In this document: positions 1 through 7,405 of the stretch, piece after piece
Numbering within the stretch: position 1 is the first letter of the stretch
How the letters are laid out: each line of letters begins with the position of its first letter
Assembly (NCBI RefSeq): GCF_041287255.1
Contig: NZ_JBGGTX010000001.1
Coordinates: 620,001 to 684,000, forward strand
From: Tamlana flava
GTDB lineage: Bacteria; Bacteroidota; Bacteroidia; Flavobacteriales; Flavobacteriaceae
Reading direction: 5' to 3'
Length of the DNA: 64,000 nucleotides
The notes under the pieces: generated by a model
What the model was told of the DNA's origin: nothing
Seen by the model: the letters and a program-made list of their open reading frames with translations, nothing else
The model's database searches: none
Program-made: the position numbers and the translations under genes

Positions 1-38
1 TAATTTTAATCGTTGTAAATAAAACTGAAATTCAAATT

Positions 39-1445
39 ATGAAGAAGATAATAACATTAGTATTAGTTTCGGCTTTAGGTGGTATTTCCACATTAGGCTC
101 CTACAAACTTTTTTTAGAAGACGAAAAGCCCATAATCGTCGCTCAGGAAAATACAACACCTACATTTTTACCCACCAGTAACTTAAGTTTATCTAATTTG
201 GATGAAGCTCCAGATTTCACTATTGCTGCAGAAAACACTGTAAATGCTGTGGTTCACGTTAAGAACGTAACGATTAGTTCTGGACAAATGACCTTACAAG
301 ATTTATTTTCAGGTAGAAGTCCGCAACGTGCCCAAATGGGTACCGGATCTGGGGTAATTATTAATGCTGACGGATACATCATCACCAATAACCATGTCAT
401 CAACAATTCTGATGAATTATCGGTAACGTTGAATAATAACAAAACGTACAAGGCGGAAATTATAGGCTCTGACCCTAAAACGGATATTGCTCTTTTGAAA
501 ATTGAGCCCGATGAAGATTTGCCATATGTAACCTTTGCTGACTCCGATAATGCTAAAATAGGTGAATGGGTTTTGGCGGTTGGTAATCCTTTTAATTTAA
601 CCTCAACTGTTACAGCTGGTATTATTAGTGCAAAATCAAGAAATTTAGATCCTTCAGGAAAATATACTCAGTCATTCATTCAAACGGATGCAGCTGTTAA
701 CCCCGGAAATTCTGGTGGTGCGCTTGTAAATACTCAAGGCGAATTAGTAGGCATCAACACGGCTATTACCTCCCAAACAGGCTCTTATATAGGTTATTCT
801 TTTGCCGTTCCGAGTAATATAGCCCGAAGAGTTATTGAAGATATTATGGAATACGGTAATGTACAAAACGGTATTCTAGGCATTACTGGCGGTGCTTTAA
901 ATAGCAAAATTGCTGACGAACTTGGCATAAATGACACCGAAGGTATTTACGTGGATAGTGTTGTTGAAGATTCTGGAGCAGAGAAAGCAGGTATTCAAAA
1001 AGGTGACATCATCAAAGAGATTGATTATATTAAAGTATCAAAGTTTGCCGATTTAACGGGGCATATCGGTGCCAGACGAGCAGGCGATGTGGTTAATCTA
1101 ACACTTTCAAAAGACGGTGAATTAAGAACAGTTGCCGTTACTTTAACAAGAAACGAAACTATTACACTACCGCTTGTAGGCCGTGTTAAAAATGCTAAAA
1201 AAGAAGATTTGAAAAAAGTAAAAGCATCGAATGGAGTAAAAATAATTGAATTGAACAATGAGTACAAGTCGTATTGGAAGAAGAACGGCGTTGATGAAGG
1301 GGCCATCATTACTTCAATAAACGATGTTAAAATTAATTCTGTTGATGATGCCCAAGAAGCAATCAAGAACAGGTCGCCCTATGAGCCACTCAGAATTGAG
1401 CTTATAAACTCTAATGGCGAAAAAGAACGCTACAATTTTAGATAA
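39..1445 (+). CDS. htrA: HtrA/DegP-family periplasmic serine protease with two PDZ domains
   Basis: Periplasmic quality-control protease or chaperone that degrades misfolded envelope proteins. Residues 1-25 form an N-terminal signal or anchor segment. The trypsin-like domain (about 60-265) carries the complete catalytic triad: His119 in the NNHVI motif, Asp149 in KTDIALL and Ser225 in NPGNSGGAL. A first PDZ domain follows at about 275-375 and a shorter second one at about 390-465. The 468-residue length matches other DegP/DegQ proteins. The ATG at 39 is followed directly by a hydrophobic leader, which supports this start. A rho-independent terminator follows at 1463-1504, so the gene ends a transcription unit. 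I cannot separate DegP from DegQ by sequence alone. Confidence 0.95.
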   Translation: MKKIITLVLVSALGGISTLGSYKLFLEDEKPIIVAQENTTPTFLPTSNLSLSNLDEAPDFTIAAENTVNAVVHVKNVTISSGQMTLQDLFSGRSPQRAQMGTGSGVIINADGYIITNNHVINNSDELSVTLNNNKTYKAEIIGSDPKTDIALLKIEPDEDLPYVTFADSDNAKIGEWVLAVGNPFNLTSTVTAGIISAKSRNLDPSGKYTQSFIQTDAAVNPGNSGGALVNTQGELVGINTAITSQTGSYIGYSFAVPSNIARRVIEDIMEYGNVQNGILGITGGALNSKIADELGINDTEGIYVDSVVEDSGAEKAGIQKGDIIKEIDYIKVSKFADLTGHIGARRAGDVVNLTLSKDGELRTVAVTLTRNETITLPLVGRVKNAKKEDLKKVKASNGVKIIELNNEYKSYWKKNGVDEGAIITSINDVKINSVDDAQEAIKNRSPYEPLRIELINSNGEKERYNFR

Positions 1446-1462
1446 TTAGTTTCATGGTTGTT

Positions 1463-1504
1463 AATAACCCTTCGGAATATCTTTTTTGGAGGGTTATTTT
1501 TTTT
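1463..1504 (+). terminator. Rho-independent terminator after htrA
   Basis: AATAACCC (1463-1470) pairs with GGGTTATT (1491-1498), and a run of T follows. It lies 18 nt past the htrA stop codon. Confidence 0.8.
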
Positions 1505-1646
1505 GCAGATTCTCGATAAAAATGGTGGAAAAATTTGGCTCATCACCTCTACTTTGCAGATTAACGATTTTTTTACGATATATCTTACGAAAACGTTTGA
1601 AATAAGGTATTTCTATATATGCTTCACTATACTAAACACATAAACT

Positions 1647-3095
1647 ATGGTTTCCAACAAAACTTATGAAAAAGAATTGGCTTTTCAGGCAGACCGCCGA
1701 AAGGCCACGGTAGAATTTATAAAAATTGTAAGTGATTTGTGGTACGACAAGTCCATTGAATTGGTGCTTTTTAGAAATCAATTAATCGACAGAAACGTTA
1801 GCCAGATTTTAAACTTACACGAATACGCTGGGAAATTTGTACAAAAACCCATTTCCATTTTCGATTCGGTTGAAATTGCCCAAGCCATAAAAGCCCTGAA
1901 TCTTGCCCCCGCAAAATTGGATATTGGCAAACTCACCTATGAGTTTCATTTGGAAGATAGCGGCCAAAGCAATGCCACGCAGTTTGTAGCTTCAAAACTA
2001 AGGGATGCCTCAAAGTTTGGGGAAATTGAACCAAAAGATGTTGTGCTTTATGGTTTTGGTAGAATAGGAAGATTGGTAGCGCGCGAACTCATGGTGCGTA
2101 CAGGAAAGGGTAGCCAGTTACGATTAAGGGCCATTGTAACTCGTGGTGAATTGAATGAAACCATTTTGGAAAAACGGGCAGCATTGCTTCGCAATGATTC
2201 TGTTCATGGCGAATTTCCCGGAACAGTTACCATTGATGCGAAAAACAAGTCTTTGATTATAAATGGCACCACCGTTCATATTATTTCGGCCAATGCCCCT
2301 GAAGATATTGACTATACAGCTTATGACGTCAAAAATGCCTTAGTTATTGACAATACAGGCGCTTTTAGGGACAAACCCAGTTTAAGCAGACATTTAAAAT
2401 CTATAGGTATTGACAAGGTTTTATTGACAGCCCCAGGAAAAGACGTGCCCAATATTGTTCATGGCGTAAACCATTTGCAGCATGATCCGGATGAACTAAA
2501 TATTTTTTCGGCAGCTTCTTGTACCACAAATGCCATAACCCCGGTTTTAAAGGCTATTGAAGATTCCTTTGGTGTAAAAAGTGGTCATTTAGAAACCATC
2601 CATGCCTATACCAACGACCAAAATTTGGTGGATAATTTCCATAAAAAATACCGTCGTGGCAGAGCGGCTGTGTTAAATATGGTTATTACAGAAACCGGTG
2701 CAGGCAATGCCGTAGCAAAATCTTTACCGAGCTTGGAAGGCAAATTAACTTCCAATGCCATAAGAGTTCCTGTGCCAAACGGTTCATTGGCTATTCTAAA
2801 TTTAGAACTTGAAAGCAAAACTTCATTGGATGGCGTTAATACCATTTTGAAAAAATATTCTTTAGAAGGCGATTTGGTGGAACAAATAAAATATGAGCTG
2901 AGCGATGAGTTGGTATCCAGCGATATTGTTGGCAGTTCGGCACCCTCAATTTATGATAGCAAAGCAACCATTGTGCGTAAGGATGGCAAAAACATCATCC
3001 TTTATATTTGGTACGACAATGAATATGGCTACAGCCATCAAGTTGTTCGGCTTGCAAAATATATTGCGAAAGTTAGACGTTATACATATTATTAA
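1647..3095 (+). CDS. gap: Glyceraldehyde-3-phosphate dehydrogenase, long form with N-terminal extension
   Basis: Oxidises or forms glyceraldehyde 3-phosphate with NAD(P) in the cytoplasm. The Rossmann motif is GFGRIGR at about 136-142. The catalytic Cys292 sits in SAASCTTNA and its partner His319 in ETIHAYTNDQ. At 482 residues it is about 145 longer than a classic GAPDH. The extra sequence is a roughly 130-residue mostly helical N-terminal extension before the NAD-binding domain, with no motif I recognise. This long form is known from Bacteroidota and some Proteobacteria, often next to a standard GAPDH encoded elsewhere. Whether it works in glycolysis or gluconeogenesis cannot be told here. 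The ATG at 1647 is the first good start after the htrA terminator. Confidence 0.93.
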   Translation: MVSNKTYEKELAFQADRRKATVEFIKIVSDLWYDKSIELVLFRNQLIDRNVSQILNLHEYAGKFVQKPISIFDSVEIAQAIKALNLAPAKLDIGKLTYEFHLEDSGQSNATQFVASKLRDASKFGEIEPKDVVLYGFGRIGRLVARELMVRTGKGSQLRLRAIVTRGELNETILEKRAALLRNDSVHGEFPGTVTIDAKNKSLIINGTTVHIISANAPEDIDYTAYDVKNALVIDNTGAFRDKPSLSRHLKSIGIDKVLLTAPGKDVPNIVHGVNHLQHDPDELNIFSAASCTTNAITPVLKAIEDSFGVKSGHLETIHAYTNDQNLVDNFHKKYRRGRAAVLNMVITETGAGNAVAKSLPSLEGKLTSNAIRVPVPNGSLAILNLELESKTSLDGVNTILKKYSLEGDLVEQIKYELSDELVSSDIVGSSAPSIYDSKATIVRKDGKNIILYIWYDNEYGYSHQVVRLAKYIAKVRRYTYY

Positions 3096-3130
3096 AATTG
3101 AACATCTAAATTAAATTTTGATTCGTATAT

Positions 3131-3160
3131 AAAAAAAGCCTCATAAAATGAGGCTTTTTA
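3131..3160 (+). terminator. Rho-independent terminator after gap
   Basis: AAAAAGCCTCAT pairs with ATGAGGCTTTTT around a short loop, ending in T residues. The A tract on the 5' side makes it potentially bidirectional. Confidence 0.88.
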
Positions 3161-3225
3161 AATGATTTATAATCATAATTTTATAAATTGGCAAACCAAA
3201 TACAACCATTAAAATCAAACCAAAA

Positions 3226-3852
3226 ATGAATCCTATCAAATTCCTCTTCGTTGTAGTATGTACTTGTTTCATTTCAATAACGTCATTTTCCCAATCTAAC
3301 GAAGACCAAGAAGAAGCCCTATCATTAAATAGTGGCACCATTGATAATCAATTCGAATATATCTTAAGGAAATCCGGTAATTTTAAAGGCACCAATGGCC
3401 AAGCTTACGAAGCCGTAAAACTTAGTATGTTTTTAACGTTACGGGCGCACACCATCGATTCCCTTAAAACAGTTCATAAAAACCTTGCAGAAACCCAAGC
3501 CGTTGTAAAATCTCAGGCCGATGAAATTTCAGAATTAAAAGCCAATTTGGCCGATACCAAAGAGAATTTAGATAAAACAAATACGGAAAAAGACAGTATG
3601 GCTTTGTTTGGCATGCAAATGAGCAAAACAGGCTATAATGCCCTAATGTGGACCATCATTGCAGGACTTTTGGGCTTGCTCCTCTTATTCATTTATAAAT
3701 TTAAAAACAGTAATGCTGTTACGCGTGATGCCAAAAAAGCACTTGCCGAAATTGAGGAAGAGTTTGACGAACACCGCAGAACGGCTTTGGAGCGTGAGCA
3801 AAAAGTAAGACGCCAACTTCAAGACGAAATCAACAAACAGAAAAAGATTTAA
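3226..3852 (+). CDS. Secreted/membrane coiled-coil protein, unknown function
   Basis: This 208-residue protein has a signal peptide (1-22, ending SFSQS). A periplasmic region with predicted coiled coil follows at about 78-125 (heptad-like, rich in K, E, D and L). A single membrane span lies at 139-158 (IIAGLLGLLLLFIYKF), and a charged cytoplasmic helix fills 165-208. Homologues in Flavobacteriaceae are, as I recall, often labelled 'tRNA (guanine-N1)-methyltransferase'. Nothing here supports that: there is no SPOUT fold or SAM-binding motif, and the protein is membrane-anchored. It stands alone, downstream of the gap terminator. The layout, two coiled coils on either side of one membrane span, suggests a scaffolding or envelope role, but that is inference. 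Confidence 0.8.
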   Translation: MNPIKFLFVVVCTCFISITSFSQSNEDQEEALSLNSGTIDNQFEYILRKSGNFKGTNGQAYEAVKLSMFLTLRAHTIDSLKTVHKNLAETQAVVKSQADEISELKANLADTKENLDKTNTEKDSMALFGMQMSKTGYNALMWTIIAGLLGLLLLFIYKFKNSNAVTRDAKKALAEIEEEFDEHRRTALEREQKVRRQLQDEINKQKKI

Positions 3853-3996
3853 TGGACTCCATTTAATTTATTTTTTGAAGTCATCAACAAATTAAACTGT
3901 CAAAATTTCAGGCAAAAAGGCTTTTTCGATTTGGAACATCTTTTGTTCTGAAATGACAGTATCAATTTTATAGTTTAATTTTAAAATTTTTAGATT

Positions 3997-4179
3997 ATGG
4001 AAGGAAAACCTGTCAAAGTCCAACTGATTGGAAAAGAAAAGGATTACTATTTAATTAAGTTTCCAAATTTAAAAGTACCTGTTAAAGTAAACGATAACCT
4101 GTACACTAAAATGAAACATAGTAGAGATTATTTGTTCCTACAAACTGGCAACGAACATTTTAATGTCCATTCTGCCTAA
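3997..4179 (+). CDS. Small conserved-looking protein, unknown function
   Basis: A 60-residue, basic, soluble protein made mostly of alternating hydrophobic and charged residues (KVQLIGKEKDYYLIKFPN...). This suggests a small beta-barrel or beta-sheet fold. There is no signal peptide, membrane span or cysteine. An ATG start and a private rho-independent terminator 12 nt past the stop support it being a real monocistronic gene. I recognise no family. Confidence 0.6.
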   Translation: MEGKPVKVQLIGKEKDYYLIKFPNLKVPVKVNDNLYTKMKHSRDYLFLQTGNEHFNVHSA

Positions 4180-4191
4180 AAATTGATTTAT

Positions 4192-4226
4192 AAAAAAGGT
4201 TGAATTTTAAAATTCACCCTTTTTTC
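4192..4226 (+). terminator. Rho-independent terminator after the 60-residue gene
   Basis: AAAAAAGG-T-TGAATTTT pairs with AAAATTCA-C-CCTTTTTT, a long stem with one mismatch that ends in a T run. Confidence 0.8.
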
Positions 4227-4306
4227 TTTTTACAAAGAGGCATTCAAAAAAATTCACTTAAATTTAGGTGCCTATTTAGCCAAACAAAAGCACTTTTCAA
4301 TGAACT

Positions 4307-5188
4307 ATGAAGCGAAAAGATTTTTTATTGACCTTGGCAAGTTTACCATTATTAACACACTATATGACATTAAATAATTTAAACAAAATAACCTCAAACT
4401 TAAGCAATACCAACAAAATGCCGGTGCTATTTTTGGGGCACGGCAGCCCCATGAACGCCATTGAGGAAAACGAATTTGTACAATCCTTTAGAAAAATTGG
4501 AAAGGAATTGGCACGACCTAATGCCATTTTATGCATTTCAGCGCACTGGGAAACTAACGGCACTTTTGTAACGGCCATGGAACACCCGCGCACCATTCAT
4601 GATTTTGGTGGTTTTCCGCAAGCGCTGTTTGATGTGCAATATCGTGCGCCTGGAAGCCCTGAATTGGCAAAAGAAACACAGCGTATTGTTACCTCAACCA
4701 CGGTTGGTTTGGACGATAAATGGGGATTGGACCACGGTGCTTGGAGCGTTATAAAACATCTTTACCCCAATGCTGATATTCCAGTAATTCAAATGAGCAT
4801 TGATTACACCAAACCAGCACAATATCATTATGAATTGGCCCAGGATCTGACCAGTTTACGGCAAAAAGGCGTGCTTATTGTGGGGAGCGGAAACATGGTG
4901 CATAACCTGAGAATGGTTGCTTGGAATAAACTTAATGAATCCTATGCCTATGATTGGGCCACCGAAGCCAACGAACAAATGAAAGCCTATATTTTGGATG
5001 GCAACCACCAAAACCTCGTTAATTTTAAAAAGGAAGGCAAAGCTTTTGATTTAGCTATACCTACGCCTGAACACTTTTTACCGCTTATTTATACTTTAGG
5101 GTTGAAAGAAAAAAATGAAGCAATTACCATTTTTAATGATAAACCTGTTGGCGGATCTTTAACAATGACCTCAATAAAAATTGATTAG
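4307..5188 (+). CDS. ygiD: Class III extradiol ring-cleavage dioxygenase (4,5-DOPA dioxygenase type)
   Basis: LigB-superfamily dioxygenase of the YgiD/DODA type, which opens catechol rings such as L-DOPA using a divalent metal. Conserved histidines are visible: His45 (GHGSPMNA), His80 (SAHWET), His98 (HDFGGFP), His143 (LDHGAWS) and a late one in GNMVHNLR. The core begins at residue 38 (MPVLFLGHGSP). The 37 residues before it look like an export signal (KRKDFLLTLASLPLL) resembling a Tat leader with RK in place of RR. An internal ATG at residue 38 would give a cytosolic enzyme of usual length. I annotate the long form because its ATG heads the frame and the leader is clearly hydrophobic, but the start is open. 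Confidence 0.88.
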   Translation: MKRKDFLLTLASLPLLTHYMTLNNLNKITSNLSNTNKMPVLFLGHGSPMNAIEENEFVQSFRKIGKELARPNAILCISAHWETNGTFVTAMEHPRTIHDFGGFPQALFDVQYRAPGSPELAKETQRIVTSTTVGLDDKWGLDHGAWSVIKHLYPNADIPVIQMSIDYTKPAQYHYELAQDLTSLRQKGVLIVGSGNMVHNLRMVAWNKLNESYAYDWATEANEQMKAYILDGNHQNLVNFKKEGKAFDLAIPTPEHFLPLIYTLGLKEKNEAITIFNDKPVGGSLTMTSIKID

Positions 5189-5262
5189 CAATTTAGTTTT
5201 GATTTTGCACTACTCAGTATTGAATTGAAACATTTCAACCAAATTTGAATTTAAAATTAGAA

Positions 5263-6684
5263 ATGAACATCAAAACAAGACCATCTAGATTTTTTTGGAT
5301 AATGTTGTTTACATTATGGGCAATCAACTTGCAATCGCAAGAATCACCAAAATCGAATGTGGAAGACATTTACCAAAACCTCTGCATGAGTTGTCATGTT
5401 TCGGGTGCCGTTGGAGGCAGTTTGACCGATAAGCAATGGAGCTACGGAGGTTCGGACGATGAAATTTTCCAATCCATAAAAAACGGAAAGGAAGAAAAAG
5501 GAATGGTGCCTTTCAGTTCCCTTTTAACCGACGAGCAAATTAGAGGTATTGTAGTTTATATTCGTGAATTGGAATCTAGGGATTCAAGCGAGTCAATTCC
5601 AAACGACCAATTGGAGAATGTTGTTAAAACGCAATACCATTCGTATAAAGTTGAAGTCCTTACAACAGGTTTCAGAACACCTTGGTCCTTGGCATTTCTT
5701 CCTGATGGCAGAAAATTAGTGACAGAACGTCTTGGACCAATTCACATTGTTAATTCTGACAATACCTTAAATCCTAATCCCATCGATAATACCCCCAATG
5801 TAATTTTTGATGGTCCAGAAGGTGGTATGATGGACATAGCACTTCACCCCAATTATAAAAAAAATGGTTGGATTTATCTGGCATTTGCCGATGGTTGGCG
5901 TGATGAAAATGGTAGGTCAAAATCTCAAACCGCTATTGTTCGAGGTAGGATAAAAAATCATAAATGGGTAGACCAAGAATGGATTTATAAAGCCGACCCA
6001 AAATTCTATATGCGGTCTGGGGCGCACTATGGTACACGCATAGCATTTGATAAAGGATATATTTATTTCGTTATTGGTGAAAGAGGTGCCATGGGGCAGG
6101 CACAAGACTTAACACTTCCGAACGGGAAAATTTTTAGGCTATATGATGATGGAAGAATTCCTGCGGACAACCCATTTATAAAAAATCCCGATGTACCAAA
6201 AGGCATTTGGAGCTATGGACATAGAAATCCGCAGGGGCTCGTGGTAGACGAAAAGCATAATATATATGCTACGGAACATGGTGCGCGCGGTGGCGATGAG
6301 TTTAATCTTATTCTAGAAGGGAGGAATTATGGTTGGCCTATCATCACGCACGGTATAAATTATAACGGCCAACCAATAACTTCAATAACTGAAAAGGAAG
6401 GCATGGAGCAGCCATTATTGCAATGGACGCCCTCTATAGCGCCTTGCGGTTTAACGCAATACAAAGGTTCAAAATTTTCAAAATGGAAAAACGATTTTTT
6501 CGCGGGAAGCCTTAGAGCACAGGAATTACATCGTATAAGAGTTGTGAATGGCAAGGTGGTTCAAGAAGAAATCATCTTAAAAGGTTTGGGGCGAATTCGT
6601 GATGTACGAACTGGGCCAGATGGCTACCTATATCTACTAACAGATGAACCTGCCCGACTAATAAGACTTGTGCCATCTGAATAA
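5263..6684 (+). CDS. PQQ-dependent sugar dehydrogenase with N-terminal cytochrome c domain
   Basis: Periplasmic quinoprotein that oxidises aldose sugars and passes electrons to a fused haem. A signal peptide occupies about 1-26. A small c-type cytochrome domain has its haem-binding CMSCH at 41-45 and a likely axial Met81 (KGMVPF). A six-bladed propeller of the soluble glucose/sorbosone dehydrogenase family runs from about 120 to the end, with motifs TPWSLAFLPDG, GGMMDIALHPNY, GHRNPQGLV, EHGARGGDEFN and NYGWP. The frame also opens at a TTG (5245), but the ATG at 5263 directly precedes the leader and is preferred (473 residues). It follows the dioxygenase by about 75 nt with no terminator between, so the two may be cotranscribed. 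Confidence 0.92.
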   Translation: MNIKTRPSRFFWIMLFTLWAINLQSQESPKSNVEDIYQNLCMSCHVSGAVGGSLTDKQWSYGGSDDEIFQSIKNGKEEKGMVPFSSLLTDEQIRGIVVYIRELESRDSSESIPNDQLENVVKTQYHSYKVEVLTTGFRTPWSLAFLPDGRKLVTERLGPIHIVNSDNTLNPNPIDNTPNVIFDGPEGGMMDIALHPNYKKNGWIYLAFADGWRDENGRSKSQTAIVRGRIKNHKWVDQEWIYKADPKFYMRSGAHYGTRIAFDKGYIYFVIGERGAMGQAQDLTLPNGKIFRLYDDGRIPADNPFIKNPDVPKGIWSYGHRNPQGLVVDEKHNIYATEHGARGGDEFNLILEGRNYGWPIITHGINYNGQPITSITEKEGMEQPLLQWTPSIAPCGLTQYKGSKFSKWKNDFFAGSLRAQELHRIRVVNGKVVQEEIILKGLGRIRDVRTGPDGYLYLLTDEPARLIRLVPSE

Positions 6685-6756
6685 TAAATGGGTAATTATT
6701 AATTTTCACCTGATTGTGAAAAATCTTAACTAACCTCCGTGAATATAAACAATTAA

Positions 6757-6784
6757 GGTGGATTCAATTATAATCGAATCCACC
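6757..6784. terminator. Perfect hairpin between convergent genes, possible terminator
   Basis: GGTGGATTC (6757-6765) and GAATCCACC (6776-6784) are perfect inverted repeats with a 10-nt loop. It lies between the plus-strand dehydrogenase and the minus-strand DUF2892 gene. No strong T run follows on either strand, so it is only a possible terminator. Confidence 0.45.
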
Positions 6785-6865
6785 CAAAATTCCTAATAAT
6801 AATGTTTAACTAAAATAACTAACCTAAAACCAAATCTTGTGGTTAAACAAAATCCCAAAACACAA

Positions 6866-7054
6866 CTAATCCTTTACCTTAAAAACCTTCTCTAAAATGG
6901 TATCCATAAGGCACCATTTTGTTAATGAAGACTGCAATAAATTCGCCCCCACAAAAGCTGTAAACCAAAGCCAATTGATGTTTACATAAATAGCCAACAA
7001 AAGGCTTATTAAAATAAATGTTCCTGCTATACCGCGTACTATTCTGTTTTTCAT
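6866..7054 (-). CDS. DUF2892 small inner-membrane protein
   Basis: A 62-residue protein with two hydrophobic helices (about 9-24 and 27-44). It has the hallmark N-terminal KNRIVRGIAGTFILISLLL and the late Trp-Cys (TKWCLMDTIL) of the DUF2892/YgaP membrane-domain family. The family is found alone or fused to rhodanese domains and its role is unknown. It is the last gene of the minus-strand RND efflux operon, 15 nt after the PII-like gene. It may therefore act with the pump, but this is inferred from position only. Confidence 0.85.
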   Translation of the reverse strand: MKNRIVRGIAGTFILISLLLAIYVNINWLWFTAFVGANLLQSSLTKWCLMDTILEKVFKVKD

Positions 7055-7069
7055 AATAATAATGTTCTC

Positions 7070-7372
7070 TTAAATGGATTTAGATATTTCTAATGTTGCC
7101 AAGTGAATTTTAGATAAGCTTTCTTGCTTGGCATTAAATTTTTCAACACGTTTGTAAATGTCTTCAACGCATTCGCACGCAACAAATACAGTAAATAGCA
7201 ACGAATTAAATTCGTTATGGCCAGATGCAAACCAATTATCTATGGTGCCATCGCTATCATTTTTATGGCCTTTTACCTCTTGATATGAAAAAGACTTGAC
7301 GCCCGAATGGCTTAAAATTTTCTTGACATCTTTTTCAAATTCTTCTATTGCAGTTATAAGTATGAGTTTCAT
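7070..7372 (-). CDS. PII/CutA-like small protein of an RND efflux operon
   Basis: A 100-residue soluble protein with a beta-alpha-beta pattern (KLILITAIEEFEKDVKKIL, then SFSYQEVKGHK, then LLFTVFVACECVEDIYKRV). It looks like the ferredoxin-like fold of PII/CutA/DUF3240 proteins. Members of that group often accompany RND metal or drug exporters and are thought to be trimeric sensors. It lies 33 nt downstream of the permease gene and 15 nt upstream of DUF2892. The family assignment rests on secondary-structure pattern and context, not on a diagnostic motif. Confidence 0.65.
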   Translation of the reverse strand: MKLILITAIEEFEKDVKKILSHSGVKSFSYQEVKGHKNDSDGTIDNWFASGHNEFNSLLFTVFVACECVEDIYKRVEKFNAKQESLSKIHLATLEISKSI

Positions 7373-7405
7373 TTTCTAAATTTTTAATGTTATCATAGTC
7401 AAGTA

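Noticed and set aside
1458..1643. A 61-codon open frame starting with TTG after htrA
   Set aside because: It runs straight through the htrA terminator, starts with TTG, has no family resemblance and looks like translated AT-rich spacer.
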